Part shown: positions 1 to 13,304 of the stretch, in pieces
Numbering within the stretch: the first letter of the stretch is position 1
Layout: every line of letters starts with the position of its first letter
NCBI GenBank assembly: GCA_963978905.1
Contig: OZ022261.1
Coordinates: 37,156,130 to 37,220,129 of the forward strand
Length of the DNA stretch: 64,000 bases
Direction of reading: 5' to 3'
DNA from: Trichostrongylus colubriformis
Taxonomy: Eukaryota > Nematoda > Chromadorea > Rhabditida > Trichostrongylidae
Notes under the pieces: model-generated
Databases searched by the model: none
What the model saw: the letters and a program-made list of their open reading frames with translations, nothing else
What the model was told of the DNA's origin: nothing
Translations under genes and position numbers: made by a program

Positions 1-3000
1 CAATTCTGCTACAGTCACAGTGATGGAATCAGTGTTGAACTCCGTTTCCTCGAGAATCTGAAGAAGCAATGTGTTTCTTGTGGTGCTTCATCGGTTTATT
101 CATTCTCATGAGCTTCAGTCCCCGTAAGACAAAATCTGGCGCTCGTAAAATCGACAGGATCTCGGCTGAGTCCGCTGATCCCAGCTTCCCGTACATCGTA
201 TAGCGCGGTAGGGTCCTTTCGTGCGACACGTTATCCTACCATGGGTATGGATGCCGAATGTCGAAAATCATAAGCACAGGATTTCGAAATGCAGCATACG
301 AGCTCGCGGGGCTGTATATATGTACTTGGGTCCTAAAGCGATTATTGTGTCCACCACCTCACTGTAGAGGATCAAGGTGCAGGCAGCGGGTAAAATATCG
401 AAGTGTCTTATACAAATGTGTATATCAGGTTTGGATATAGATGACAATCGAGTAGCTGAGTAGGGGCCCCTTATCTGGTCAGTAAATGTTAGGTTTATGC
501 TTGCTGGTTGTACTTCAAGGCTGTTCAACAGGGCACCGCGATAAGTGCCTTGCTGGTCCCGCTGTGAGTAGGCCTCGCGCCAGCAGAGTTGCCGCTGTGT
601 TCTCGCGTGCCCAACTTCGTTGGGCGGTACTAGCACACCTCCATACACTTTATATTGAAATTACATCACTGCTAGTAAAGAAAAAAATAAATGAGAAAAC
701 GGTACTTTTTACCTTAGCCACTGTTTGGTCGACCATAATGAGTGATTCAATACGTCTGACGTGATCGTAGAGATTTGGTGGGAAGAATTCCATGAATATG
801 TCTTTAGATGAGAGAAGTGCTAGCATTTTGAATAATACATCCCTAGTGGCTACGAATTCATGAGAATACGCTGGATCGAAATAAATTCGAGCTGACATCA
901 TCGATGTTCCAGGCACAATCTGAAAGCGGTAGACAGGTTTCGGCTGCAACTGTACACTGAGCGCTGGGCTGCTTCGTTAGCATCAGAGTTACCTGCAAAA
1001 TATTGGCAGAAGAGTTGTACTCATCTACCGAGACGGTTAGATCGTAGAAGATAGTTTCAGTTCTCATAGCAAGCAGCCAATCCGTTAGCGATGTCGTTCT
1101 TCTCAAGATTCTAAATGTCACATTATTATGATGAGGTGTGAATTATCACGTTGAAAGCGGTAGGGTGATAAATGCCGAAAAGAATTCGAACGAAACCTAA
1201 TGCACTCCGAAGTGGCTCTGCTTGTTGTCTTCGACTGCCAGAAAGTTTAGAAAGGTATGCGATGCAGACAAGAGGATATGACAAGGGGATGGAAGGGGAG
1301 AAAGACGAGAGACAGGTTCGCACATACCAACGGGTGTGTTGCAAGTGTTCCGGTGTTAGTGCGGGGTCAGATACCCATGAGTGAGTTAACTTCGCGAGAC
1401 GATTGATTTACTACTAATTTCAAGACCTTAGCTGCTGATCTAATGTTAAATAAAGGTCGAAAAATAAAGGAACATATTCGTGAGGTTGAATATTTGTGTT
1501 TCCACTTCACAACGAAAGTTATGCGTAACTAATTTATTGAATACATCCCCTCAAGGATTGTATTCGATGGGCAGATTCTTCCTTCGGACCAACCATCTCC
1601 TTGGGACCACTCACGACGATTGCTTGGCAGCTCCGTCAGGAGTGTTGCACCATTCGACTGTGATACGGTCGTTGTTGGTGTCCTCACGTCCGTAGTTGAA
1701 CACGTCGCAGGAGACAGCCATAAGGGTCTGCTCCTTAGGGTCGAGCACACTACAGGCAGGATCGACACCAAGTCGTTTCATGTTGGTGGTCTTGATAGCC
1801 CATCCGATACGTCGGCCGGAAACGTTTGATGATCTTGATGTGATAGGTGTGCTTGTCGTCGTATGTTGCGTTGAAGATGATCTTCGAGTTTGGCTGAGTG
1901 TTGATGTCGCCAGGAGGAACTGAGGCCATTCTGGCTCTTCGTAAATATGTAGTAAAATTCGATATTTGTTCCTTGAATGATTGAGTCGAGGCATCTGCCA
2001 TTAAATACAATTTCTGACTGAATCCTGTTTTTTTCAAGTGTTATGGGGAGTGGTAGGATGACACAAACAATGGTTAATCAGAATTGATAACGATTGTCAA
2101 ACAAAGATTTACTTTGAACTTTTTTTGCAACAGAAGTAAGTGTGCCGTCATCACACGTGTTTGGTGTACTCCTTTCGGTCACGGAATAGGTATTTTTCAA
2201 AGTATAATCTGAACATTCTAACTAATGTCGAACCGTCTTTGCAGTCTTTAGGGCTTCCGTTGTTTGATCTTGTTCTGAGAGTCTTTTACGTATGTTTAAT
2301 CGAATATCCCTTTCGAGGTTAGCGAAAGTGAGTTTCAACTTCATACAGTTATTCCGATTCGTGTCATTATTATCCAACTATTTTCAGTTGCACATGGCTT
2401 CCGTGGTTTCATCTTGAAAGTATAACGCTCTTAAAAAGCAGCTTTGCTGGAATACATTATTGTGCGCATCACGCGGTAGAGTGCAAAACGGGCTCATTTC
2501 AAATTATCATATGCTGTCACCATATATCAAGCCTGTTTTGCATTCTACGTCACTAAGTTATGTGATGCGCGCAGTATTGTGCCAAAGAAGCTGGTGCCTA
2601 ATAAGGCGCAGCAGCATCTCTTAAAGGCACACCATGCGATAATCAGATTGGTGGTTTACTTTCTTCAGGCAAGTAGGTCCTTGGATAACTGCTGAAGCTG
2701 CATCTTTATTGCGGCTGCACGGTGCACCCTTACAGTGTTATTCCTGCTTGAACACAACCGCCCACCCAGCCAAATTATACATGGCCTTGAACGAACATTT
2801 CCAATGTGGAAGTTTCTTTCATTATCGGAATGGCTATTTCATCAAATTATTCTTTTTTTATAGCAAGTTTCCTTCTCCACGTGAGCGCCGCGTTGGAAAT
2901 TTGTCGTCTGAAGCAAGATGTGATTTGGTTGTGGGCGTGGCTCGGTTGTGTTTTTTTATTTATTTTTATTTATTTATTACACGAGCAAATTCGTGTGGAA

Positions 3001-4834
3001 TCGTGTGTTTAAGCAGGCACAACATTATGAGGGTGCGCCGTGCAGCCGCAACAAAGGTGTAGCGCGAGCAGTTATCCAAGGACCTACTTGCCCCAAGAAA
3101 GTGAGCCACTCATCTGATTATCGCGTGGTGTGAAGACCAAGCCACATTAGGCTCCACCAAAACCAGCACATGTGGCGTTGCCCAGCGGACGTCACTACGC
3201 GAATTTTCTGCCAACGCTACCCCTCAATATTGAACGGTCCAGCACTACCTCATTTTCGACAGCAACATCGATATTCCGTTGTTATCAGGCTGAAGCGTAT
3301 TATGAACACATTTCTGATAGAAGATCCGCATGAGAATGTCTTCTCGTGTCGTATGAGCAGGTATTGTAACCATCAGTTCTGAAAATACCACAGGCTTCAA
3401 AGGCATTTCTTTCATCGACGTACTTACCTTTCATTTCTCTGAGAATTTTCTCCTTTAAAACTTGTGTTTGTGTCAGTTCAAATTGATTTTCAGGTATTGG
3501 ATGTGATTTGATCCATCCCTTGCAGACATATGAATAAAAGTCTCTACAAGGATCGATCGAGCGATCAATAGAACTCGCGAGCTCTGGATAATGCACAACT
3601 CGTTCTGCGCCACTGTTGTAAGGATGCTCTGCAATATACGCTTTTTTCAATCTTTTGAATAAAGAACAGCATGAAAAGTATTCTCTGTATAATATATTAT
3701 GACCTTCGAGTTTTATTTTATATCATCTTATTATTTCTATTTGCTAAGTAGTATTTCATTGGTAAATCATTATACTATTGAGCTGCTCAAATAGAACATT
3801 TGAGGCTGTGTAAGCATATAGTTCGTTACCTTAATGACAAAACAAATGATGCATTTAAGGGTGCTGTGCTCAAGGAAGAAGGGCATGTATCGTTAGGACA
3901 GGATTTCGCACAGCGGCGTGCGGCGTGATGTGTGCAATCTAGGGGCGCCGCATGTTTTCAGGTCCCTTCAATTACGCCTGAAGTAAAGCGCGGGACACGT
4001 AATCGCTTCTTGAGTTGTAGGCGAAACGATCCATTTACCATCCCATTTACCATTACCCATCCCAAACAGTCGTTTCTTTCTTTTCCTCTATTAACGACGT
4101 ACGTCCAAGGAGGGTGTATATCGCTAGGACAGAAACGTCGCGTGGCCGTGTTCGGCACGCGACGGGATGGTGCGAGCTATGCGCGTCGTATTAGTTGAGT
4201 CCTGAAGCGGTTACGCATAGAATGAGGCGTAGAGCACTGTCATCGCTTCAAGACCCATCCAATACGGCGCGCACAGCTCGCACCATCCCGTCGCGTGCCG
4301 AACACGGCCACGCGACGGTTCTGTCCTAGCGATATACACCCGTCCAAGGAAATGATACACGGTTTGACAAGAGGGCACTGACAGAACATCTCCTGTCAAC
4401 GCAATTTATTCCGTTGGAGGCGCGCGGGTGTGTTGCGGAGGTGCTCTTTTGGAAGCGCACGGGTACGTTGCGAAGCTGAAGGACAAGGTTCTTTCGAAGC
4501 GCCACGCGCTTCACAAAAATCTAGTCTACGGACAAATTTTTTCTACTGCTATTTTGTAGAAAGGTTAATAGAACATGGGAAAACATGCGATTTCAAAACT
4601 TTTCAACAAAAAGTTACCTGATCGCTTGTCAGGGTTGTACTGTACGCCATCAGCTTCTACTCGTACAGAATCGAAAGATACCAGTCCGTTATGAATGTCT
4701 ACATCGTGCATGTAAAGCGTGAGATTATCAGCTCGTACAGTAATATTTTTCAGAAAATTAGACAAACTGATCTTTTTACAGTGACACTGAGCAGTAATTG
4801 AGTAGAGCAGTAGAAGGATGGTGCTCACATCCAT
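1..4834 (-). CDS. M13 (neprilysin-like) metallopeptidase, partial, C-terminal half beyond left edge
   Basis: Exons read on the minus strand: 4834-4618, 3628-3428, 2274-2234 (tentative), 1110-993, 919-713, probably one near 230-60, and 57-1 (cut by the window edge). Exon 1 starts with a hydrophobic signal ([17 protein letters not shown]) and joins exon 2 in phase. Exon 2 carries the M13 N-terminal signature [20 protein letters not shown] followed by W..S.PIP. The exon at 1110-993 ends in [17 protein letters not shown], and 919-713 opens with [15 protein letters not shown], where family members have the QPGLGLPSRDYY-like segment. Known M13 enzymes are zinc endopeptidases of extracellular peptides; the HExxH and ExxxD zinc motifs lie further C-terminal and are not in this window, so activity cannot be judged. 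The signal looks cleavable rather than type II, suggesting secretion (inference). Junctions between 3428 and 1110 are not fully resolved. Confidence 0.75.
1551..1929 (-). pseudogene. Major sperm protein (MSP) pseudogene in a peptidase intron
   Basis: Reading minus from ATG at 1929, the sequence begins [20 protein letters not shown] and then ..[11 protein letters not shown], which is the MSP N-terminus. A one-base insertion near 1820 shifts to a frame reading [20 protein letters not shown] and on through [21 protein letters not shown] two-base loss near 1622 and a one-base loss near 1590 then disrupt the conserved C-terminal [19 protein letters not shown] region, which ends at the ancestral stop (1551). 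MSP is the nematode sperm cytoskeletal and signalling protein, normally about 127 residues; this copy has the full length but three frameshifts and no intron. It lies on the same strand as the surrounding peptidase gene. Loss of function is clear unless these are assembly errors. Confidence 0.9.
2447..2585. repeat. Short foldback element
   Basis: Arms around 2460-2495 (gtgcgcatcac...gtgcaaaacggg) and 2530-2575 (gttttgcattctacgtca...gtgatgcgcgca) are imperfect inverted copies about 40 nt apart. It abuts the next element. Confidence 0.6.
2590..3165. repeat. MITE with about 100-bp terminal inverted repeats
   Basis: Left arm 2590-2735 and right arm 3020-3165 are inverted copies sharing GGCAAGTAGGTCCTTGGATA and, further in, gcggctgcacggtgcaccct. 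The roughly 290-bp centre is AT-rich and codes for nothing recognisable, so this is a non-autonomous element. It lies inside a peptidase intron. Confidence 0.8.
3882..3960. repeat. Family A half-copy
   Basis: Contains tgtatcgttaggacaggatttcgcac and a GC-rich block gcggcgtgcggcgtgatg. This is the left arm only of the family that is complete at 4105-4355. Confidence 0.6.
4105..4355. repeat. Family A MITE, complete, near-perfect arms
   Basis: Left arm (gtccaaggagggtgtatatcgctaggacag...) and right arm (...ctgtcctagcgatatacacccgtccaagga) are inverted copies. They share gcacgcgacgggatggtgcgagct over about 80 bp, with a roughly 80-bp centre. It sits in the first intron of the peptidase gene. Confidence 0.85.
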
Positions 4835-6394
4835 GAGACAGTTTGTGTCAGGGATCTTCGATGATCTATTGGAACATGGTGATTTGAAATGACGGGTCGA
4901 GTAAAAGGTGAGTTTGGTGAGTGATGGGAGGTAGGTGTTTGTGTGTGTGGATGACTCAACCACACGTAATCTCGACCGATTATAGTGTGCATGTACTATG
5001 GTTAGACCATCGAAAACGGGGATAGAGGTAACAGTAGAGATCATCCCATATGCGGCTATTACTTGTGTCGCTGTACCGGTTACTGCCTCTATCCACATTC
5101 ATAAAAAACGATCGAGAATCGCATTGTTGTCAACGGCTAACCTGTAATGTGGTAATCCCGAACAAACTATCGGCATACTAGTAAAAATACATGTAAACCG
5201 GCTGAACGATGACTCCATTGCGCAGGTTGTATGCGCTAACTTCCAATCAACTTCAGCGTCTGTTTGCAGAATGAATGCCATCCTTTCTGGCCATAGCCTG
5301 TGAAATCCAATTCATTCAAGTGAATTAAGAGCCTTATAACTCTGAGAAGTGGTACAGTGACAGGTAAAAGCCATCACATCCGCTGGGTCCGATTGGAGAT
5401 CGAATCCCCGACCGATGCTCTCCGAGTCAGCCAAGCTTTCCCCATCCAAGGTAGTGAGCCAAGGTAGAAGGTCATATTGTTTTGGTTCTCAAAGGAAAGT
5501 CGTCATGGGTGCCAATTCGTCGGAAATCTTCTGTGACTTACCTGTTCTTAGTAATTCGTGGATTAGTTTCGCAACATTACAGAATTTGTATCATCGAAGT
5601 CCTTCCACACAGGTTGTGTAGCCTTATGTCGAATTTTTGCGCGGCGGATTTTTTCGCATGTGATTGCTTACAATTCATGCACTCCCTTTAGTGTCTTATG
5701 CCCAAATTGCATATTTCTCGACTAGGATTGTTATCATGTAATGCTACCGTTTCTTCTTCTTTTTATGTTACTATTTTGTCTTGTTAGGGTATAAAAGTTA
5801 TTGTTTCTATCTCCTTGCGTCCTTAGTGGAATGTTAACCGACAGCGGTATGGATGTTGCCGCGAGTTCCATACCAGTCAGCGCTTTCGAAAAGGATCAGT
5901 CCCCCACCCCAATGGCTCGGAGGCAAGCTATCCCACAGTTGGCGCCGGTCGGTCTCCTGTTGTCACACTGTACACGTGGACTGCAGCTCGTTGTGGCCGT
6001 TGTTCCTTCGAGGATGAACCTCATTTTCACCTCCTATCACTTGTTCTTCGTGAACAGGCGCCCGTGTCACAGTTGACAAATGTACATCTCTTTGATGTGT
6101 GAGCGCCACCGCTATGTAATTGCTGGCTCTCATTTGTCCATCATCACTTACACGACGTCCGCAATGTAATGCAGATAGAGTGATTATATCCAATTGGGCA
6201 ACTGAAACATAAAAAAGCGGCTTGACAATATTGTGGGTCCTTAGGTGACTTCGTATCGAATCGTTTTTTGGACACTCAAAAGGACGCCACATGCAAAGAT
6301 AGCCATTCTATCACGAAAACTGTATGTAAAATTCTCCGGGATAGTCAAAAGTTTTTTGGAATACACTATACGTTCTAGTTCCATTTAGATCGGG

Positions 6395-6565
6395 TACTCA
6401 GACTTACGTCAAATTTCGCATTGGGGCGTGCAGCATGCAACGTGATGCCTGCAAAGCAGGAGCATGGTATGTAGAGGAATCCTTATGCGATCACACCGTA
6501 ATGTTAAGGGCGCCGTATGTAGTTGCCATGTAATCGCTTCAGGACCCAACTACAATCGGAATCCC
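6395..6565. repeat. Family A diverged copy
   Basis: Recognised by ttacgtcaaatttcgca at the left and gtagttgccatgtaatcgcttcaggacccaactac at the right. The core is eroded. Confidence 0.6.
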
Positions 6566-8204
6566 TTTCCTCATGCATGTCGTATACAGAAGTAAGGAAG
6601 ATGACGAAAATATACACATACCTTTTTATCTGTTTCGGTTTATGTATCGAGTATACATTTCACGCATGTTTATAGGTAGACCTAATACATCTTTGAAGTC
6701 AAGCGAGAGAGGGAATCGACAGTTATCGTTTGAGGATCTGATCCGATGCATCCTAATTTCAAAATTTGGGAGTCGCAGTCCTCAAAAAGATGAAAAAAAT
6801 GTTGCCATGACTTTTGGCAACATTTCTCTTCCAGGAAATAATAATCTGAAAAAAGGCATGTATAAATGCCATTGTATTCGTAATATTTGCTCAAAGGAGG
6901 CAGCCTTGAAGGCATGCAGAATGGTGCAAGCATTAGGTCATTGAGGTAGCTCAGACTGCTGTCGACGAGATAAGGAACCAAACCCCTCATCGGAAGTGGT
7001 AAGTATGTAGAAACGGTTGCAACCACTTCGTCTGCGTCCCTGTCGCACGTGTCTCCCCTCCGGCCTTTTCACAGCTTTTTTGAGAAGGCATGTAATTACG
7101 GATATTGAATATAGCAAGAAAGGACCACAAACAAGTGTCTCGAACGGTTTTTTTTTACTTTTTTGTTCTCTGGATACTAACTACGTGTGTACCTCTGCTT
7201 TCACTATTGAATACGAGATCTGAATACGGTGATCCACTAGATTATTGTGAATGGTGCCTTGTAAAGGTTCACTGTGGTACGTGGGAAAACTTCACCAATG
7301 GCTCATTGGAGCTGAGCTTCATTTTGAGAACGTGGGTTTAATTTTTGTCTGGTTACTCTAGGAGACCATCAAAGTGTGAGGCTATTGAGATGAATCCATT
7401 AACTATCGAAAAGTGACATTTGTTTCTTGAGAAAAAAGTCATTCACTTTATATTATTGAGTTTGCGCCACGACTAACATATTATATCCATATGGTGAAGG
7501 CATGTCGGTGGGAATTCCGGCTGCCAAATCCACTAGACACAGTGCCGCCGGCATCGTTTCGAGGTGCTGACAAATGGAGACAAATGGCGAACGACACGCC
7601 ACGGGGTCGACCGAATACAAACACCCTCATCACGACAACTGTTGACGTCCATAAAATCGGAAAGAAAAGCCCCACAGCCATTGTGGTTAATGCAATGGCA
7701 ACGGCCTGTTCCACCAACCACGCACTTCAGTATCCGAGTGGGTACGGTAACGAATAAGTGTCATTTTAACGGATATGTGAAATGGCAAGAAGTGAAATGG
7801 CGATGTGAAAAGCCGCGTTACAACGATCACAGTGGCGTTTTTACCGTGATGATGTATTTCATAAGCTGCCGACTACATTGCTCATGTTAAGACTCCAATG
7901 GGCGCAGATTTATGCGCCACTCGGTTCCCACATTTTGAGCGGTCGTCGTTCAATGTTATAGAGAGCATATGCGGATGAGATCAAAACGGATGCAGATGTT
8001 GGATTTACAATATTAGGTTTGCTGAACTTTGTGACTTTTATTCTAGTGGAAATACAGAATTCTAACCATCCATTGAGTCAGAACAAAAATGCTAGTACCT
8101 ATAATGATGTTGAAAATACTTGTGTGAATCAGAAATAGTTTCAACGCCAAAGATTTTGGTCAATCGTTCTCTAGTTTCTTCAGTCAAGCGAAGCTATGCG
8201 GTTC

Positions 8205-8320
8205 TCTACATCCTATTCGAGCATCGCTTTAGGACCCAACTACCTGCGGCACCTGTAGCTCGCACGTTCCACGCCATAGTGCGAAATCTTGACGTGAGGG
8301 CACGCATTCCATATTATCGA
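8205..8320. repeat. Family A right half
   Basis: catcgctttaggacccaactac, then a GC-rich tract and gcgaaatcttgacgtgagggcacg, the usual right terminus. The left arm is missing. Confidence 0.6.
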
Positions 8321-9679
8321 CTGAGGAAGGTGAGGTTCTGAGAGGTCGGCCCTTGTTGAGCTTCCTTCGCAAACTGATTGCTGCTGAGAGTGGCGCTATA
8401 ACTTCCTTTTTTGTTGTTTGCACAGTGATTATACACGAACTTTGGAATAAATGTTTTGTATGCAATAGTAATGCCTCCTCTAACGCTCATAGAATTATCT
8501 GTGTGACTGTCCAGATCTTCGGGTCCATACAATGACTAATCCTGAGCAATCAACTGATAGTCAGACATCTGCAGCCCAACAAATTTTCGCATCTCCATTT
8601 ACCTAAAAGTGGCGAAACACGAGGTAGTATATATTTCCACAATTTTTCCGTTTTCATGTTCTATTTTCAAATTACGATAACATCAGATTGGATGACTCGA
8701 TTTTTATGCACTAATGAATGATTTAATCATATTTTTATGCATTAACTAACGTATACATACAATCCCAAACAAGTGAAAGGTTTTGACCGCAATCGGAACA
8801 AGAAGGGAAGGTATGGAGAAAAATCAACCAGTAAAAGGAAGGGTAATGTAATGGGGACGGGGTTCACAACTCGTTCAAATTTTCATAATTTAAATCGTCT
8901 TCTGTTCAAATGCTTTTCAAGAGAGAATGGTCATGCCCATTCATCCTTGTATCCTCAAATTTCTCTGAATTAGCACTTTTTAGCTCAATCCCAATCTGTC
9001 TAGAAATAGATACGCTCGCTGAAAAGTGTGCTCTAGTAATTGGCCGTCGAAATCAGCGCTTTCACCATGTGTTCGGGCATTTATACAATTGCTGGTTAAT
9101 TGAAAATGAATAGCCCGTCGCTCATTCCCACAACACGTCGATGTAATGTAACCCGAGGAAATTAAGCCTTACACTGATTGCTCGTCGATTTGCAGCTCAA
9201 ATTCACATCTGAAATAGCAGAATTGGGCTGCTGGTCATGTCTATTAACGTCTATTCAAATGTCCAGTATTTGAAAAGCCTATCGAGCTTTTTTCATTAAA
9301 AAGGAGTAAATTATAGCTTACACCTCTAATTACATAAGCTTTTACAGTAGATGGCATTAGATAGCCCTCTATAAAGCCCTCTAGTATAGTATTGCTTACA
9401 GTGGCATGGTAAACCTCGGGTTAATAAATAGGCTCCCGGAATGGTTAGGTAATCCTCCATTAATGTAAAGGCTGCTGTGACTGTCATTCGAAAGTCCTCC
9501 AGAGTTTTTTCTATGCATTAAGTCACATATACATACAAAACCCTGAATATGTAAAAGGATTTGACCACTATCGGGACCTTTTACTTCTTTCAGAGCAGTG
9601 CGTAAAGACAATCCAGAGTCGTCAGTCACGCGAGGTGTGATAAACTGGTTGGTAACGAGAAAAACGTTGGCACATTTAA

Positions 9680-9790
9680 GCGCGCGACACAATTCACAGT
9701 GAGCTCAGCAGGGCACGTGCTGCGCGCTGCGACGCAATTCGCGTGGCGCGATGACCTAGTTACCTTATTCGACAGTTTTGACGTACTTCG
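9680..9790. repeat. Family B repeat
   Basis: Contains gcgcgacacaattcacagtgag and gcgtggcgcgatgacctagtta followed by gacagttttgacg. This is the GC-rich family whose end reads TGACCTAGTTNGACAGT. Confidence 0.65.
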
Positions 9791-10711
9791 CCCTCCCCCT
9801 CTTCGCTTCGAGAGGTACCTCATACATTGCCATTGGCATCCTGATACGAGGGGAATCCTCTACCAAACTGAATTCAGATAGGGTTGTATCCCTCTTTTGG
9901 GGCCATTTCGATGCCTGATGTGGAGAGGAACCCGGTATGTAATTTTATTATTGTATAATTTTGAATTTTAATATTGTATGATTTTACGACATGAGTTCTG
10001 AAGTGATCCATAGGTTCGAGCGTTCAATGGAGGAAAAGCATCGAAAAGCATTCACCGCTTTGGCTTTAAATACATAACTCCGGATCTATACACAAAGCCG
10101 TAGCACTCAATACGTCCGCAACATTTGATCGGCAATAAAATAGCAGTCGAAGCTTGGAATATGCGTTTTTGATGTTCCACACTGTTTTCAATCAGTATTA
10201 AAGAGCTGCGGCAGCTTTGTAAGCCGGAAGTGAGTGAGGAGAATGTGGAAAACAGGCGATAAGACACTCATGAAACACTGCACATTCTTCTGAGCACTGT
10301 AGCTTTATCCGTGTCTATAAAATTATCGATTGGTAGAAATAAATTCAGCAAGCTTCAGAGATTGTCTCGGCACTACATGGGAGATCGTCAATCATGTATA
10401 CATACAATTAATAACAGGCGAGGCCAATAGATATCAGTTGTTATATACCCGTAGAGTAAACTGTAAATTAATTTCCGAGATGAGGAGCACAAATAGAAAA
10501 TGAGGAACAAGTCATAATGGCATCATCATAGCAAGACACGTGAGTTGTCGTTGTTGCTATCATTTTATAGCGCTGTCCTAAGAGCACTGTGAACATTGAA
10601 ATCTTCACTGAACTTTGAAACTGAGGGTTTCAGTGGAGGAATAGAGATAAGTTCAGTAAAGGCCTTACTTGATCGAAAAGTACAAATCATACATGAGCAC
10701 TACTGTCACCG

Positions 10712-10915
10712 GGGTGTGTATCGTTAGGACAGGATTTCGCAGCGCGGCGTGCAATGTAAGCGAGTTAGGGCGCCCTATGTGGTTGGGTCTCGAAGCGATT
10801 GTCATCTGTCTTGCGTTTGAAACGAGAGGTAATCGCATCCGGACCCAGCGGCACCCTAAGCGCATGCAACGCGTAGAACGCTGCGGCGTGGAACTTTAAC
10901 CTAGTGATACGCATC
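10712..10915. repeat. Family A MITE copy
   Basis: Left end gtgtgtatcgttaggacagg and right end ctagtgatacgcat face each other. Between them are gcgcggcgtgcaatg, the inner motif gttgggtctcgaagcgatt and its inverted partner ggtaatcgcatccggaccc. Confidence 0.75.
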
Positions 10916-11329
10916 AATTGCCACCGAGTCAAAAGAAATACCGGAAATATATCATCATCACAGTAGTCATTCAGGAAGGAAACGGTAATCGATGAGGCAT
11001 AATAACTGGCGAAGTGTTGATGGCATAGAAATGAAATGGAATCATAGGTGCACCGATTTGCGGAATTGACGTCAGTGACAGTAATGGCGATCCAAACGGA
11101 ATCTGAATAAAACTACTGAGCTATTCAGATAGAACGTTAAACAACGAAAATCGGAAACCGGAAAGCTTTCGAGCTTGGCTAAGTACTCTGCTAAAGCCGG
11201 AGTCTATGTGGAATATGATGCTACATGGATGAACATTTGGGACATTGCTTCCAATTGTAAGCCAGTGAGAGCCAGGGAGAGGGGTGGTTTCTACCAAAGC
11301 AGGACGAAAAAAATCAGGGATGAGTTTAG

Positions 11330-11528
11330 CAATCGTTCCCCCCCCCCCCCCCCCTCCTCCTGCCCGTATCGAAACAGCCATAATTTTACGAAAACGGAAA
11401 AAAAAGTGATAAATGTGAATGAGGCAGGCATAGACCGATACTCTGTATGGAGTTTTGACTACCGGAGTGGATCAAGCATTTCTGCTTCCCCAGTTCACAT
11501 ACAGTGCCCCATGGGGGGGGGGGGGGAT
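11330..11528. repeat. Element bounded by poly-C and poly-G tracts
   Basis: A C-tract of about 15 at 11340 and a G-tract of about 14 at 11514 form an inverted pair about 170 bp apart. No coding content is seen between them. Confidence 0.4.
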
Positions 11529-12142
11529 AGTGAAAAATACTGAGTGATGCAGTACACACTGATAATGTGAACCATGAGACTCACCTTCGCGCGGACGCAA
11601 TTCAGGAGCTAACTAGATGACTCTACTATTCTCGACGAAAAATAATAGTTCATAATAATAAAAATAATAATAGGAAACAACGGTACTACTAATGAGGTAT
11701 TCTCCCAGGGATTTCCTGAAAGTCACTTTTTTCGTTTGCTCTTTCCTGGTTACCTTGAAGAAATAGCATCGTGGCAGAAGTTACATGCCCTCTTCCTTTA
11801 TTTAAAAAAAAAGGTTCGCTTAAGATTAGATAGCAGACAGCACATCGAGCGAGGTTCATGAAGTCCATCGCCTCTTTGGGGTCCCGCCGCGGAATCTCAG
11901 GGGGGGGGAGGGTGAGGTTCGCGAATATATCACGACACCTTTTTGCATGCGCAACGGTCAAGATCGATTAAAGTTCCATGGGACTGGTTGCCGAGCTCAT
12001 CGCCTTCAAGCAGGTGCACAGAAGTACGGGGCGAAAGTAAAACCCTCCCCAATTCGACGGTTCAGCCGAGATCATCAGTAGGCGAGTAAAGCTGTAATAC
12101 GGTAGCACTGGCTTGCAGGCCTTGCATTTGAAATGAGGCCAT

Positions 12143-12881
<739 letters not shown>

Positions 12882-13304
12882 GTCCTGAGTGAAGAACGAG
12901 AGCAAATGAGTGACAAAGCTGTTACGGTTACAGAGTGATTAATAAATAATGGTGATAAGAAATTCCTATTGTAAGAACTCAGCTGGTGGTTATCTATTCC
13001 CCGCCAAACTACCAGTGAAGAGCATCAGTCAGCTGGGAACGCAAGAAATTGCACTGAACTCAGGTCAGAGATTCAAGCTGAGAGTAAAATTGTTAGAGCA
13101 TTGAATTGATGAAGCTCATATAGGTCATCAGTAAAATATAGTCATGGGCATCATCGAAGAAGGCCCCGAGCCCTCATAATTCCCCTTTGACACCCATCTG
13201 ATCCAAAGAGTGACCGATATTCTGAGTGAAGCCTTAACTATAAATGAATAAATAATTTGAAATAGTATGTGGTGGCATCATTGTTTGTAGATTTTGACAG
13301 CAAA

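Larger units (their letters stand above)
4836..12142. other. Intergenic stretch, no recognisable gene
   Basis: I find only family A and B repeats, a tRNA-like B-box sequence near 5380-5450, and open frames without family resemblance (for example 5801-6076, 6573-6944 and 7491-7757). The block at 7490-7760 has balanced base composition and is open on both strands, but neither translation is recognised. Confidence 0.5.

Noticed and set aside
268..648. 126-codon minus-strand frame in the peptidase gene
   Set aside because: Overlaps a GC-rich repeat-like block and does not resemble M13 sequence; more likely intron.
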